A stretch of DNA of 64,000 bases, taken from Neorhizobium petrolearium. GTDB taxonomy: Bacteria; Pseudomonadota; Alphaproteobacteria; Rhizobiales; Rhizobiaceae. Of this stretch, positions 15,083-24,091 are shown piece by piece. How positions within the stretch are numbered: the first letter of the stretch is position 1; every line of letters begins with the position of its first letter. The stretch lies in contig NZ_JAGGJW010000002.1 of the NCBI RefSeq assembly GCF_017873175.1, positions 62,001 to 126,000 on the forward strand, given 5' to 3'. Both the position numbers and the translations under genes were made by a program. The notes below the pieces were generated by a model. The model was given only the letters and a program-made list of their open reading frames with translations, had not been told where the DNA came from and ran no database searches.

Positions 15083-17161
15083 TCACGGTCTGCGGAAGAG
15101 CGCCAGACTGCGGCCTTCGAGTTCGAAATCCTTTTCCTTGGTGATCACCAGGCCGCGCTTGGAAAGATCGGACGTGGTGAGTTCCAGCACCCAGCCGCCC
15201 TCGCCGAATTGCGGGATGCGGAAGGGAACATTTCCTTCAAACGGGTTGAAGAGCAGCAGGACGTCATGCCAGATGCCTTCCTGCCCCTTGAGATCCTCCC
15301 GGCCGATATGCAGGCCGAGTGTCGTGCCGTCATCCCAATGCTCGGGCTTCTGCTCGCCGCCGCCGGCATTGAACCAGTTCACCTCCATGCCGTCGCGCCA
15401 GTTTTCACGCCTCAGCAACGGCTGCTCCTGACGCAGCTTGATCAGGCCACGCGTAAACTCCCGCAGTTCTTCGCAGGTCTCCGGCAGATTCTCCCAGTGG
15501 ACCCAGGAAATCTCGTTGTCCTGGCAATAGCCGTTGTTATTGCCCATCTGGCTGCGGCCGAACTCGTCGCCGGCAAGCAGCATCGGCGTACCGTGCGAAA
15601 AGAAGAGCGTCGCGAGGAAATTGCGCTTCTGACGCTCACGGATCGCGTTGATCGCCTCGTCATCGGTCGGGCCTTCGGCGCCGTAATTGTAGCTGTGATT
15701 GTCGTTATGGCCGTCGTTGTTGTCTTCCCCGTTCGCCTCGTTGTGCTTTTCGTTGTAGGAGACGAGATCGTTGAGCGTGAAGCCGTCATGAGCGGCGATG
15801 AAGTTGACGCTTGCCCAGGGCCGGCGGCCGCGCTGGTCGTAGAGATCGCCGGAGCCAAGCAGGCGGGCGGCGAAATCGGTCGAGACGTTGGTGCCCTTCC
15901 AGTATTCCCGCACGGTATCGCGATACTTGTCGTTCCACTCTGACCAGCCGGGCGGAAAACCGCCGACCTGATAGCCGCCGGGACCAATATCCCAGGGTTC
16001 GCCGATCAGCTTCACTTGCCACAGCATCGGGTCCTGCGTCATCGCGTCGAAGAAGCCGCCGCGCTGGTCGAAACCCTGCGGCTCACGACCGAGGATGGTC
16101 CCGAGGTCGAAGCGGAAGCCGTCGACATGCATGGCGTCGGTCCAATAGCGGAGCGAATCCATGATCAACTGCAGCACGCGCGGATGCGAAGTGTTCACTG
16201 TGTTCCCGGTGCCCGTGTCGTTGATGTAGTAGCGGTGCTGATCCGGCATGGTCCGGTAATAGGAAAAGTTGTCGATGCCCTTGAACGAGAGCGTCGGGCC
16301 GAGTTCGTTGCCTTCCGCCGTGTGATTGAAGACCACGTCGAGGATCACCTCGATGCCGGCATCGTGGAAGGCCCGCACCATATCGCGAAAACCCTGGATG
16401 CCCCTCGGACCGTAGTAGCACGGAGCCGGAGCGAAGAAGCCGAGCGTGTTGTAGCCCCAATAATTCTTCAGGCCTTTGTCGAGGAGATGCTGGTCGTCGG
16501 GGAAATAATGGACGGGCATCAATTCGACCGAGGTGATGCCGAGGCTCTTGATGTAATCGACCGAAGCCTTGTGGCCCATGCCCTCGTAGGTGCCACGGAG
16601 CTCTTTCGGGATCGCCGGGTTGAGCTGGGTGAACCCCTTTACGTGAGTTTCATAGACGATCGCAGCCGGCCACGGGATGCTCGGGCGATTCTGATCCTGC
16701 CAATCGAACGCGTCCGGATCGATCACCCGGCATTTCGGCATGAAGGGCGCGCTGTCGCGCTCATCGAACGTCAGGTCCTTGTCTTCATTCTGCAGGTCAT
16801 AAGCGAAAAGCGCCTCGTTCCACTGCACATCACCGACAAGCTCGCGGGCGTATGGATCGATGACCAGTTTGTTCGGATTGAAACGGTGACCGTTTTCCGG
16901 ATCGTAGGGCCCGTGGACACGAAAGCCGTAAAGCGCGCCGGGCTTCAGGCCGGGAACATAACCGTGCCAGATCTCGTGCGTATATTCCGGGAGTTCGAGA
17001 CGCGCAGTCTCGATCTTGCCGCTCTCGTCATAAAGGCAGAGTTCGACGCGTTCCGCATGCGCCGAGAAGATCGCGAAATTGACGCCCTCGCCATCAAAAT
17101 TGGCCCCAAGCTGGTGCCAGGAGCCCGGCTCAATGACGATATTGCTCGATTTGGTATCCAT
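15083..17161 (-). CDS. glgX: Glycogen debranching enzyme
   Basis: This 692-aa GH13 isoamylase-type enzyme removes alpha-1,6 branches from phosphorylase-limit glycogen. It has an N-terminal CBM48 domain (WHQLGANFDGEGVNFAIFSA). The TIM barrel has the catalytic motifs of the family: DVVFNHTAEGNE, DGFRFDLGTILGRE (nucleophile Asp) and FIAAHDGFTLNDLV. ATG 17161 is preferred over the upstream in-frame TTG 17191, which lies inside the promoter. It converges on the Nudix gene with a 17-nt gap. An EcfG-type promoter (17190-17215) lies upstream. Confidence 0.95.
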   Translation of the reverse strand: MDTKSSNIVIEPGSWHQLGANFDGEGVNFAIFSAHAERVELCLYDESGKIETARLELPEYTHEIWHGYVPGLKPGALYGFRVHGPYDPENGHRFNPNKLVIDPYARELVGDVQWNEALFAYDLQNEDKDLTFDERDSAPFMPKCRVIDPDAFDWQDQNRPSIPWPAAIVYETHVKGFTQLNPAIPKELRGTYEGMGHKASVDYIKSLGITSVELMPVHYFPDDQHLLDKGLKNYWGYNTLGFFAPAPCYYGPRGIQGFRDMVRAFHDAGIEVILDVVFNHTAEGNELGPTLSFKGIDNFSYYRTMPDQHRYYINDTGTGNTVNTSHPRVLQLIMDSLRYWTDAMHVDGFRFDLGTILGREPQGFDQRGGFFDAMTQDPMLWQVKLIGEPWDIGPGGYQVGGFPPGWSEWNDKYRDTVREYWKGTNVSTDFAARLLGSGDLYDQRGRRPWASVNFIAAHDGFTLNDLVSYNEKHNEANGEDNNDGHNDNHSYNYGAEGPTDDEAINAIRERQKRNFLATLFFSHGTPMLLAGDEFGRSQMGNNNGYCQDNEISWVHWENLPETCEELREFTRGLIKLRQEQPLLRRENWRDGMEVNWFNAGGGEQKPEHWDDGTTLGLHIGREDLKGQEGIWHDVLLLFNPFEGNVPFRIPQFGEGGWVLELTTSDLSKRGLVITKEKDFELEGRSLALFRRP

Positions 17162-17189
17162 GCCACACCTGATGAGAGATTCGCGGAAC

Positions 17190-17215
17190 AATGGTGCGAC
17201 ACAGCATTTCGTTCC
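17190..17215 (-). promoter_or_regulatory. EcfG-type promoter of glgX
   Basis: Minus strand GGAAC (17215-17211), 17 nt, CATT (17193-17190), matching GGAAC-N19-TT, 28 nt before the glgX start. Confidence 0.45.
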
Positions 17216-17229
17216 CTTGGCTGTTGAGA

Positions 17230-17472
17230 TTACGGGTTATTGGATCCGGAAGGCGCAGGATTTGCGGGCGGAGTGTTCGTCGTCCCGGATGGTGAGGTGG
17301 CCGGGCTTTGTCCTCCGGTACCGGTTTGCGGCGTGGGATCCTTGTCCGCTGGAGCTGCCGCATTCGACCGTTGCGGAGGCGTGCTGTTGATCGGGCCGTT
17401 CTGATTTTCGCCACTGTCGTCACAAGCACTCAAGAGCATGAGGGCAGAAACGGCGACGATCAGGCGTTTCAT
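17230..17472 (-). CDS. Small Pro/Ser/Thr-rich lipoprotein
   Basis: This 80-aa protein has a lipoprotein signal (KRLIVAVSALMLLSAC) with the lipobox LSAC, so Cys17 is the lipidated residue. An Asp pair at +2/+3 (CDD) could favour inner-membrane retention if Lol rules apply. The mature part is a low-complexity, disordered Pro/Asn/Thr/Ser stretch, like a periplasmic spacer. Its start codon overlaps the stop of the upstream gene (ATGA at 17469-17472), so the two are translationally coupled and share the promoter at 17784-17808. Function unknown. Confidence 0.75.
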   Translation of the reverse strand: MKRLIVAVSALMLLSACDDSGENQNGPINSTPPQRSNAAAPADKDPTPQTGTGGQSPATSPSGTTNTPPANPAPSGSNNP

Positions 17473-17753
17473 GTCCGGTCTTCCCTTTCGGATGTGCCGG
17501 ATGCGCCCCGGCGGCGTGTATCGAGTGCAATGACTTTCTCAACGGCAGCAATATCTTCCGCCGCCGCGACCGGAACGGGGTCGCCGGCAATGGCTTCCAG
17601 GACTTCCGGTGCCAGCGCTCCGTTGCGGATCACATATTCCAGTGCTTCACGGGTCTGACGTTCTGCCTTCAATTGCGCATAGAGGGCCAGGATCAACCGG
17701 TCGCGAACATCGCGTCCATGCTGGTCAGCCCCTGATTTGATGACTTGCGCCAT
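17469..17753 (-). CDS. Conserved hypothetical small protein
   Basis: This 94-aa predicted soluble, mostly helical protein (DRLILALYAQLKAERQTREA) has an Ala/Pro/Val-rich C-terminal half. I do not recognise a domain. ATG 17753 is chosen because GGAGAAG lies 4 nt before it; ATG 17765 has its purine run too close. It is coupled by ATGA overlap to the lipoprotein gene downstream. Confidence 0.6.
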   Translation of the reverse strand: MAQVIKSGADQHGRDVRDRLILALYAQLKAERQTREALEYVIRNGALAPEVLEAIAGDPVPVAAAEDIAAVEKVIALDTRRRGASGTSEREDRT

Positions 17754-17783
17754 GATCTTCTCCATATCCTTGTTCAGGAGGCC

Positions 17784-17808
17784 AACTTTCGACCGGGCTG
17801 ATTGTTCC
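17784..17808 (-). promoter_or_regulatory. Possible EcfG-type promoter of the 17753/17472 pair
   Basis: Minus strand GGAAC (17808-17804), 16 nt, AGTT (17787-17784), fitting GGAAC-N18-TT, 30 nt before the start codon. Confidence 0.45.
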
Positions 17809-17866
17809 CTCCTGAAAAGCCTCCCCTATCTTCATGAGGAAACAAGATATGACGAGGAGGCCACCT

Positions 17867-18133
17867 ATGTCCGTGATGACGCCAGAGGAGCTGGAGGGGC
17901 GGTTGAACGCCCACCGCGAATTGCTCATCGAGCTTCTGGCCGCGATGATCGGTGGCGAAGTCACCATCACCGCTTTCCTGCAGCGGCTGAGGGATGATGC
18001 GACTTTCAAGGACAGCGAGGAAGACCCCGGGGTCATGCCTGAAGAAGCGTTTGCGATCGAGAATTCGGCTGCCCGTGAAGTGCGCGCGATCCTCGAAGCG
18101 GCCCGTGCCAGGGCGGAAGCGGATGGTCGTTAA
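17867..18133 (+). CDS. Conserved hypothetical small helical protein
   Basis: This 88-aa acidic, helical protein (EELEGRLNAHRELLIELLAA, then a C-terminal helix AAREVRAILEAARARAEAD) has no recognisable domain, membrane segment or signal. The start before SVMTPEEL has GAGGAGG about 7 nt upstream; open frame exists 11 codons further 5'. It is divergent from the lipoprotein pair. The amphipathic helices suggest oligomerisation or partner binding. Confidence 0.6.
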   Translation: MSVMTPEELEGRLNAHRELLIELLAAMIGGEVTITAFLQRLRDDATFKDSEEDPGVMPEEAFAIENSAAREVRAILEAARARAEADGR

Positions 18134-18184
18134 CCATAGCGCTTCACATTTATGACGATCTCGCCACGTTTATGGCCATTTCAT

Positions 18185-18209
18185 GGAACTAGAATGCCGC
18201 TTTCACGTT
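18185..18209 (+). promoter_or_regulatory. EcfG-type promoter of the 25-codon ORF at 18240 (exact match)
   Basis: GGAAC (18185-18189), 16 nt, CGTT (18206-18209): exact consensus in a gap with no larger gene to serve, 31 nt before a small ORF. Confidence 0.7.
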
Positions 18210-18239
18210 CATCTACCACCGATGCGGAGGGAGGCGTCT

Positions 18240-18317
18240 ATGGTCAGGGAATGGGTGGAGGCAGCAGGTTTCGTTCTGGTGATTGCAGCCTGCTACATGA
18301 TGGTCGTTCCGGTCTGA
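18240..18317 (+). CDS. Putative 25-aa membrane miniprotein
   Basis: The reading frame MVREWVEAAGFVLVIAACYM + MVVPV is a single hydrophobic helix with a charged N-terminus. It is preceded by a very strong ribosome site, GGAGGGAGG (18226-18234), 5 nt before ATG, and by an exact EcfG promoter. That combination is hard to explain unless the ORF is translated. The product would be an inner-membrane miniprotein induced by general stress. Its function is unknown and its existence needs experimental proof. Confidence 0.55.
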   Translation: MVREWVEAAGFVLVIAACYMMVVPV

Positions 18318-18362
18318 CACCGGTTTTCCGGACTCCTGGGGAGGAGAGCGTGGCCTGAAACT

Positions 18363-19427
18363 TCAGGGCACCCTGCTCTCGCGGCCGGCAAAGAAGGCTG
18401 CGAGAGCGGCAAAGTCCTCTTCCTTCAGCTTGCTGGCGACCTCGATCATGAGGTGGCTGAACGACGACCCGCCTCGGATGCCTGCATGGAACAGCTGGAG
18501 CTGACGCATGATATAGGCGGCGTTCTGGCCCGAAATACGCGGATAGGCGGGATTTCCTCCAGGTTTTTCATGACAGCTAAAGCAGGCAGGAACCTTGTCC
18601 GCCGGCCTTCCCTTTTCGGCAAGTTCCCTTCCTTTTTCGATCAACTGCGCATCAGCAGGAGAAACCGCGCGCTGCGGCCGCGCTTGTTTTGCGTAATAGC
18701 TCGCAAGCTCCGGCAGACTTTCATCGGCCAATGTGCCGACCGCCACCTCCATGATGCCACTCGGCCGCTGCCTTTGCGCATAAGCGCGCAGGCTGTTGAG
18801 CAGATAGGGCTCCGACTGGCCGGCGAGGCGCGGAATGATGCTGTCATTGGTAAGCCGCTTTTCCGCGTGACAGCTCTCGCAGGTGATCGGCAGCGGCGAA
18901 ACCTCGCCCGCATTGCCGATGCCGTGGAGGCCGGAGACCTGCAGATAGGCGTTGGTGTCCATCTCCGGCAGCTTTCTCAGGAAGGCGACCATCGCCCAGA
19001 CCTCGTCGTCGCGCATTTGCGTCGGCCAGGCAGGCATGCCGGTGAAGCGCACGCCATGTTTGACGATCTCGAAAAGCTGCCCATCGGTCCAGGTCGGCAC
19101 CACGGTCTTCAGGTCTGGCGGCGGCGGAAGCATGGCGCGCACCGCATCCGACCGGCCTTGCGCCGGCGAGCCGTGACAGATGGCGCAACCCGTCTCGAAA
19201 TGACCGGCAGCCGGCGGCAGGAGCGCCGGATTGTCGAGCGGGGGCGCCTCGACGGACAATGCGGCGGTGCGGACGGAATTCCGCATGACCCAATGCAGGA
19301 ACCAGTTCGTCGCAGCCCAATGGCCGCTGCTTGCCCCGACACTTACAACACCGGACCAGGCGACCAGAAGCCCGAGCACAGGCAGCACGATGACCAGGAC
19401 AATCAGATGCTTCCAACGGATCATCAT
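18363..19427 (-). CDS. Tri-haem cytochrome c of the oxidase operon
   Basis: This 354-aa protein has an N-terminal membrane anchor (residues ~7-30) and three c-haem sites: CAICH at 81, CESCH at 183 and CFSCH at 282. Met ligand candidates follow each (FTGMPAWP). The protein is therefore a membrane-anchored periplasmic electron carrier, probably feeding the oxidase encoded just upstream. Its start overlaps the stop of ctaG (ATGA at 19424-19427), so it is the last gene of that operon. It resembles gluconate-dehydrogenase-type or FixP-like multi-haem subunits, but no partner dehydrogenase is present. Confidence 0.88.
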   Translation of the reverse strand: MMIRWKHLIVLVIVLPVLGLLVAWSGVVSVGASSGHWAATNWFLHWVMRNSVRTAALSVEAPPLDNPALLPPAAGHFETGCAICHGSPAQGRSDAVRAMLPPPPDLKTVVPTWTDGQLFEIVKHGVRFTGMPAWPTQMRDDEVWAMVAFLRKLPEMDTNAYLQVSGLHGIGNAGEVSPLPITCESCHAEKRLTNDSIIPRLAGQSEPYLLNSLRAYAQRQRPSGIMEVAVGTLADESLPELASYYAKQARPQRAVSPADAQLIEKGRELAEKGRPADKVPACFSCHEKPGGNPAYPRISGQNAAYIMRQLQLFHAGIRGGSSFSHLMIEVASKLKEEDFAALAAFFAGRESRVP

Positions 19428-20077
19428 AGAACTTTCCTCCCCAACGGCTCTGCCACATTATCTCCCAGCGTCCGGACAAGCAGGGCAATGCCGCCGGCGA
19501 GGTAGACGACGGCACCAACCAGCAGCATGACCACCCCGCCGACCTGCTGATCCGCCGCCGCTGTCAGCGTCACACCCAGACAACTTGCTTCCCCGCCACC
19601 GTAAAGCGGACGAGGCGAAAGAGAAAGAAGCGCTCCAAGCAGTGTCATATGCATGGAGGTGAAGAGGAGCCCGAACGTGCCGGAAAGCCGTCGCTCTTCC
19701 CGTCCGCCTGATGTCCCGCCGAGGCAGGAAAGCCAGAGCGCCAGTCCTGCGCCGAGGAAGATAGCCTGCTCGATGGCCGCGAAAAGGACGGAGGATTCCG
19801 ACAAGGCCCGCATTGCCGGGACATGCCAGATCCACACGGCGAAGAGTTCGACAAGAGAAGCAGTGAGCGGCGTCATCCAGGCATGACCGGCGGTAAAATC
19901 AAAACGCGTCCCGGAAAGAGCGATGGCGATCAGCGGCGCGGCGCCCGCGACCACACCCATATGGGCGATCATGTGAACAGAGAAGGATGTCCGGTCGGCC
20001 AAAGGCAGCAGCACGCCCCAGAGCAGGAGCAACAGGGTAAGACCGAAAACGAGCGCGATCCTTCTCACGGCTGGCAC
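19424..20077 (-). CDS. ctaG: Cytochrome c oxidase assembly factor, CtaG/caa3 family
   Basis: This 217-aa multi-span membrane protein has the CtaG_caa3 hallmarks IWHVPAMR, MHMTLLGALLSL and DQQVGGVVML. The family differs from the copper chaperone CtaG/Cox11 despite the shared name; it supports biogenesis of caa3-type oxidases. About six to seven hydrophobic helices are visible. It overlaps the upstream gene by 13 nt and the downstream cytochrome gene by 4 nt. Confidence 0.85.
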   Translation of the reverse strand: MPAVRRIALVFGLTLLLLLWGVLLPLADRTSFSVHMIAHMGVVAGAAPLIAIALSGTRFDFTAGHAWMTPLTASLVELFAVWIWHVPAMRALSESSVLFAAIEQAIFLGAGLALWLSCLGGTSGGREERRLSGTFGLLFTSMHMTLLGALLSLSPRPLYGGGEASCLGVTLTAAADQQVGGVVMLLVGAVVYLAGGIALLVRTLGDNVAEPLGRKVL

Positions 20078-20448
20078 TCCGCGATGAACATCAGCGGGAT
20101 GGCCATATAGGCGACAGCCACGAAGCTGAGGCCGGATAACAGCAGCGTGGCAAAGCCCTGGAAATATCTGCGATCCTTACGGGTCGGAGCATCATGCGGC
20201 GGATCGCCGGAGCCGAAACCCCATTGCCGCCAGGCGAGATAGGCCGAGAGTACGATTATCGCCAACGCCAGCAGGGTGAAGATCGCAAGAGCAAGGCGGA
20301 TGGTATCGAACGAAATGTCGGAGGCAAGCCCCCTGGCGCAGAAGATTGCAACGGTCGCGTAGCAGACGATGAAATGCAGCGCCCAGACCGTCGGCGCGGT
20401 AAACAGCGTCCACAAGCTCTCGACTTCACGCGGGATGACGCTCTTCAT
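20065..20448 (-). CDS. Small membrane protein of the oxidase operon
   Basis: This 127-aa protein has three predicted helices (TAPTVWALHFIVCYATVAIF; LALAIFTLLALAIIVLSAYL; LLSGLSFVAVAYMAIPLMFI) with a soluble linker rich in charged residues. Its start codon overlaps the stop of the subunit I-III gene (ATGA at 20445-20448). Position and topology fit a subunit IV or assembly role; proteins of this kind recur next to caa3-type oxidases in rhizobia. I cannot name it further. Confidence 0.75.
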   Translation of the reverse strand: MKSVIPREVESLWTLFTAPTVWALHFIVCYATVAIFCARGLASDISFDTIRLALAIFTLLALAIIVLSAYLAWRQWGFGSGDPPHDAPTRKDRRYFQGFATLLLSGLSFVAVAYMAIPLMFIAECQP

Positions 20449-22961
20449 GCGCTCACCATCGGGAAAAGGCCGATGACGCCGAAAGTCACCACGGCGGTCA
20501 CCGCCATGAAGTGCCAGTAAAGCGCGACATTGCGGATATCCTGGTCGTATTCGGCAGTCATCTTGCCCGCAAAACTGCGAGCCAGGCAGTAGAGTTGCAT
20601 GATCGCGCCGACTGCTGCATGCGCCACCGTCCAGATCGCCAGAATCCAGACTGTCGCCGGATAAACGTTGGCTGTCGGGTCCATGCCATGGAGGTAAGGT
20701 CCGGCAAGGCCTGCAACCGAAGCCGCGACGGTAACGGTAAAAGCCGCAACCAGCGCCATGCGCGCACCAGCCGCCCCCTTGTTGTTGAACTCGCGGGCCA
20801 GCAGCGTCAGCCCCCAAGCGACCACGAAAAACACCAGCGCCATGATCGGCCAGAAGGCCCCTGGTCCGGGAACGGCAGCGGTGAAATCCTCGTGGATGGT
20901 CCAGTAGAAGAAATAGCCGAAGATGAGGCTCGCAAACGCCGTGCCATCACCGACCATGGTGATGAACATCGCCCACCACCCGACCGAGGCAGGGCCGGAA
21001 ACATAGATCGGCAGCTTCAGGCCAAGTCCGACATCGATCTCCGGAGCCTCCGGAATAGGCGCAGTACCGGTCCACAGCCAGACGATGATCGCGATGAAGG
21101 TGATGATGGCGAACCCGATCGTCATGATCCACCAATGAAACGTCAGTGCGATGAAAACACCGCCGAGTGCGATGGCCGCAATAATCGTCACATAGGAAAG
21201 GCCGCCCACCCGCAGACATTGGATCGGCTCGGCATCGAGCACGGAGGTCACCAAGGTCTCGCGTTCCCCGGATTTCGCATCCGGCAGATAATACCGTCCT
21301 TCTTCGATATTCCGCCGAAGATCTGGCTGGTCCCAGAGCGGATAGCGGCTGGTGATGATCGGCACCGAACGCATGCCCCAGCTTTCTTGCGGGTCGTTCG
21401 TCCATTCCAGTGTGCCGGAATTCCACGGGTTGAGGTTGCGCTCGTGGGGCCTGTGCTTCGGGCGGAGAATATCGATCACGAGGGTCGCCACGCCGGCCGC
21501 GAAGATGAAGGCACCAACCGTCGAGAGAAGGTTGAACCAGTCCCAGCCGATGCCTTCCGGATAGGTGAAGACGCGCCGCGGCATGCCGCGCAGGCCGGAA
21601 AAATGCATCGGGAAGAAGGCGATATTGAAGCCTGAGAACATCAGCCAGAAGGCGACCTTGCCCCAGAAATCGCTGAGCTTCTTTCCGGTAAAGAAGGGGA
21701 AATAATAGTATATGCCGGCGACGACCGGGAACAGCATGCCGCCGATCAGCACATAATGCAGATGGGCGACGACGAAATAGGTGTCGTGCGCCTGCCAGTC
21801 GAACGGCACCAGCGCCACCATGACGCCGGTCAACCCGCCAATCACGAAGATGATCAGCCCGCCGGCGCCGAACAGCATAGGCACGGAGAAGATGACGCGG
21901 CCCGCCAGCATCGTGGCGATGAAGACGAAGATCTGCACGGCGGTCGGAATGGCAACGGCCTCCGACGCCGCCGAGAAGAAAGCGAGCGAGATCTGCGGCA
22001 GGCCGGTGGCGAACATATGATGCACCCACAGCCCGAAGCTCAGGAAACCCGTGCCCACGGCTGCCAGCACGATCCACGAATAACCGACGATCGGCCGCTG
22101 CGAGAAGGTCGGGACGATCATCGCCATCAGCGCGATCGCAGGCAGGAAGATGATGTAGACTTCCGGATGGCCGAAGATCCAGAAGAGGTGTTGCCAGAGC
22201 AACGGATCGCCTCCCCTTTCCGCGTCGAAGAAGGGCCAGTCGAACATCCGCTCCATCTCGAACAGGATATCCCCCGCGATCAGCGGCGGAAAGGCAAAGA
22301 GGATCATTCCTGCGACGATCAGCAGATACCAGGCGAACATCGGCATCAGATTGATGCGCATGCCAGGCGCCCGGCATTTCATGATGCCGACGATAATCTC
22401 GACCGCCGCGGCGATCGAGGCCACTTCGATGAAGGAAAGGCCGAGCAGCCAGATATCCGCGCCGATGCCGGAATATTCTTCGTCGGTCGCGAGCGGCGGA
22501 TACATGAACCAGCCGGCATTCGGCGCGGCATTGAAGAAGATCGAGCCGCACACGAAGATGCCGCCGATGAGAAAACTCCAGAAACCGAAGGCCGAAAGCC
22601 GCGGGAACGGCAGTTCACGGGCGCCGAGCATGGAGGGCAGCAGGAAGATCGCGATCGCCTCGAAGATCGGCACCGCGAACAGGAACATCATCACCGTACC
22701 GTGCAGCGTGAAGGCCTGATTGAAGAGATCGGCGGAGATGAGATCGTTCTCCGGCACTGCAAGCTGCAACCGCATCAGCAGCGCCAGCAGGCCGGCAAAC
22801 AGCATGAAGGCAAAGGCGGTGACGCCGTACCAGAGGCCGATCTGGCTGTTGTTGACCGAGGTCCAGTAACGGATGCCCTTCGGCGTCTCCCACACCTTGC
22901 GGAGCCGCTCTTCCTGAGCGGCGCGCTCCTGAGGCGAGAAATTGCCCAGTTCCTCGTTCAT
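20445..22961 (-). CDS. Cytochrome c oxidase subunit I-III fusion
   Basis: This 838-aa fusion has residues ~30-560 as the haem-copper oxidase core. It shows the haem a ligand region (FTLHGTVMMFLFAVP), the CuB/Tyr motif WIFGHPEVYIIFLP, WVHHMFATG, and the distal histidines in VVAHLHYVLIGG. After a hydrophilic linker with WNSGTLEWTNDPQESWG, residues ~600-838 form subunit III. The fused I-III layout is typical of caa3-type A-family oxidases. It reduces O2 to water and pumps protons. Stop and start codons overlap with the neighbours on both sides, giving tight coupling. Confidence 0.94.
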   Translation of the reverse strand: MNEELGNFSPQERAAQEERLRKVWETPKGIRYWTSVNNSQIGLWYGVTAFAFMLFAGLLALLMRLQLAVPENDLISADLFNQAFTLHGTVMMFLFAVPIFEAIAIFLLPSMLGARELPFPRLSAFGFWSFLIGGIFVCGSIFFNAAPNAGWFMYPPLATDEEYSGIGADIWLLGLSFIEVASIAAAVEIIVGIMKCRAPGMRINLMPMFAWYLLIVAGMILFAFPPLIAGDILFEMERMFDWPFFDAERGGDPLLWQHLFWIFGHPEVYIIFLPAIALMAMIVPTFSQRPIVGYSWIVLAAVGTGFLSFGLWVHHMFATGLPQISLAFFSAASEAVAIPTAVQIFVFIATMLAGRVIFSVPMLFGAGGLIIFVIGGLTGVMVALVPFDWQAHDTYFVVAHLHYVLIGGMLFPVVAGIYYYFPFFTGKKLSDFWGKVAFWLMFSGFNIAFFPMHFSGLRGMPRRVFTYPEGIGWDWFNLLSTVGAFIFAAGVATLVIDILRPKHRPHERNLNPWNSGTLEWTNDPQESWGMRSVPIITSRYPLWDQPDLRRNIEEGRYYLPDAKSGERETLVTSVLDAEPIQCLRVGGLSYVTIIAAIALGGVFIALTFHWWIMTIGFAIITFIAIIVWLWTGTAPIPEAPEIDVGLGLKLPIYVSGPASVGWWAMFITMVGDGTAFASLIFGYFFYWTIHEDFTAAVPGPGAFWPIMALVFFVVAWGLTLLAREFNNKGAAGARMALVAAFTVTVAASVAGLAGPYLHGMDPTANVYPATVWILAIWTVAHAAVGAIMQLYCLARSFAGKMTAEYDQDIRNVALYWHFMAVTAVVTFGVIGLFPMVSA

Positions 22962-24031
22962 CTGAGCCCCTTCAGGTAAGCGGCGATCCGGTCGATCTCG
23001 GCATCCGGCAGCATGGAAAAATGCGGCATGCGGGCTTCCGGCTTGATCGCGCCGGGGTCGCGGATGAAGCGGGCGATATGGTCCTCCACATTCTCCAGAG
23101 TGCCGGCTCCGACCGAGCCACGTTCTCCGAAGGCAGTGAGATCCGGCCCGATCGTGCCGCGCGCATCGGTTCCGGAGATGGCATGACAGCCGTCACAGCC
23201 CTGTTTCAGGAAGAGCGCCAGTCCTTCCACGTCCTCGGCACCGGATGCACCCTGCCGCGCAGCCATCCAGGCCTCGAAATCCTGCGGCTCCATGGCGAGT
23301 ACGGTGAACGCCATCAGCGCATGCGACGAACCGCAGAATTCCGCACAGACGCCGCGATAGGTGCCGGACTTTTCTGCCATGAGCGTGAGTTGGTTGTCGC
23401 GGCCGGGGATCATGTCCATCTTGCCGCCAAGCACGGGAATCCAGAAAGAGTGGATGACGTCGGGCGATCTGAGCGAGAAGATGACACGCTCCCCGACGGG
23501 AATCCGTACCTCATTCGCCGTCTCGAATGCGACCGTGCCGTCTTGCCGGAGATACCTCACACGCCACCAGAACTGCTCGCCGGTGACCTCGATGCGACGC
23601 ACGCTGCCAGCCTCCTCCTGGAACCACGGCCGGATGTTTGGCATCAGCCATACGGCATAGGCAAGCAGTGCTGCCAGCACGACGGTGGGAAAGATTGCGC
23701 CTCCCCAGAGGATGAGCTGACCGGCACCCTTTTCCGAATGAACACGCCTCTTGCGCGCGGCATAAAACAGCAGACCGACCACCGCGAGCCATATCACCGC
23801 GCCACCAATCAGCATGGTGAAGAAAAGCGTCGCGACATGCGCCGCCTCGCGCCCGGCGGGATCGAGCGCCGATTGAATGCCGGAGCACGACACAAGCAAC
23901 GGACAGAGAAAAAGTGCGGAGGCGATCGGCCGGACCGATCGGCAACAGCTGCCCTTGATGCCCTGCTGACCGAGGCTTCTTTTTGATCGGATTGGCCGGC
24001 AGCAGGGGCCGGTCAAGCGGTCATCATCCAT
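22958..24031 (-). CDS. Cytochrome c oxidase subunit II with fused haem c domain
   Basis: This 357-aa protein has a lipobox-like LLVSCSG after an N-terminal hydrophobic stretch and two membrane helices. The CuA domain has the ligand set in CAEFCGSSHALM. A C-terminal cytochrome c domain has CDGCH and a Met ligand candidate in ARMPHFSML. This is the caa3-type architecture, which accepts electrons directly through its own haem c. The start is ATG 24031, and the ~30 residues before the signal are unusual, so the true start may be further in. It is the first gene of a five-gene operon with a possible EcfG promoter at 24092-24116. Confidence 0.9.
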   Translation of the reverse strand: MDDDRLTGPCCRPIRSKRSLGQQGIKGSCCRSVRPIASALFLCPLLVSCSGIQSALDPAGREAAHVATLFFTMLIGGAVIWLAVVGLLFYAARKRRVHSEKGAGQLILWGGAIFPTVVLAALLAYAVWLMPNIRPWFQEEAGSVRRIEVTGEQFWWRVRYLRQDGTVAFETANEVRIPVGERVIFSLRSPDVIHSFWIPVLGGKMDMIPGRDNQLTLMAEKSGTYRGVCAEFCGSSHALMAFTVLAMEPQDFEAWMAARQGASGAEDVEGLALFLKQGCDGCHAISGTDARGTIGPDLTAFGERGSVGAGTLENVEDHIARFIRDPGAIKPEARMPHFSMLPDAEIDRIAAYLKGLR

Positions 24032-24091
24032 TCAGCATGCACCCGGGCCAGAGGTCTTTTGCGACAGGAGATCACAGAAACGGTTGGCAAA

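Noticed and set aside
21756..22979. 407-codon plus-strand frame opposite oxidase subunit I
   Set aside because: Its composition is a mirror of membrane-helix codons (His/Asp/Arg-rich), typical of an antisense shadow.
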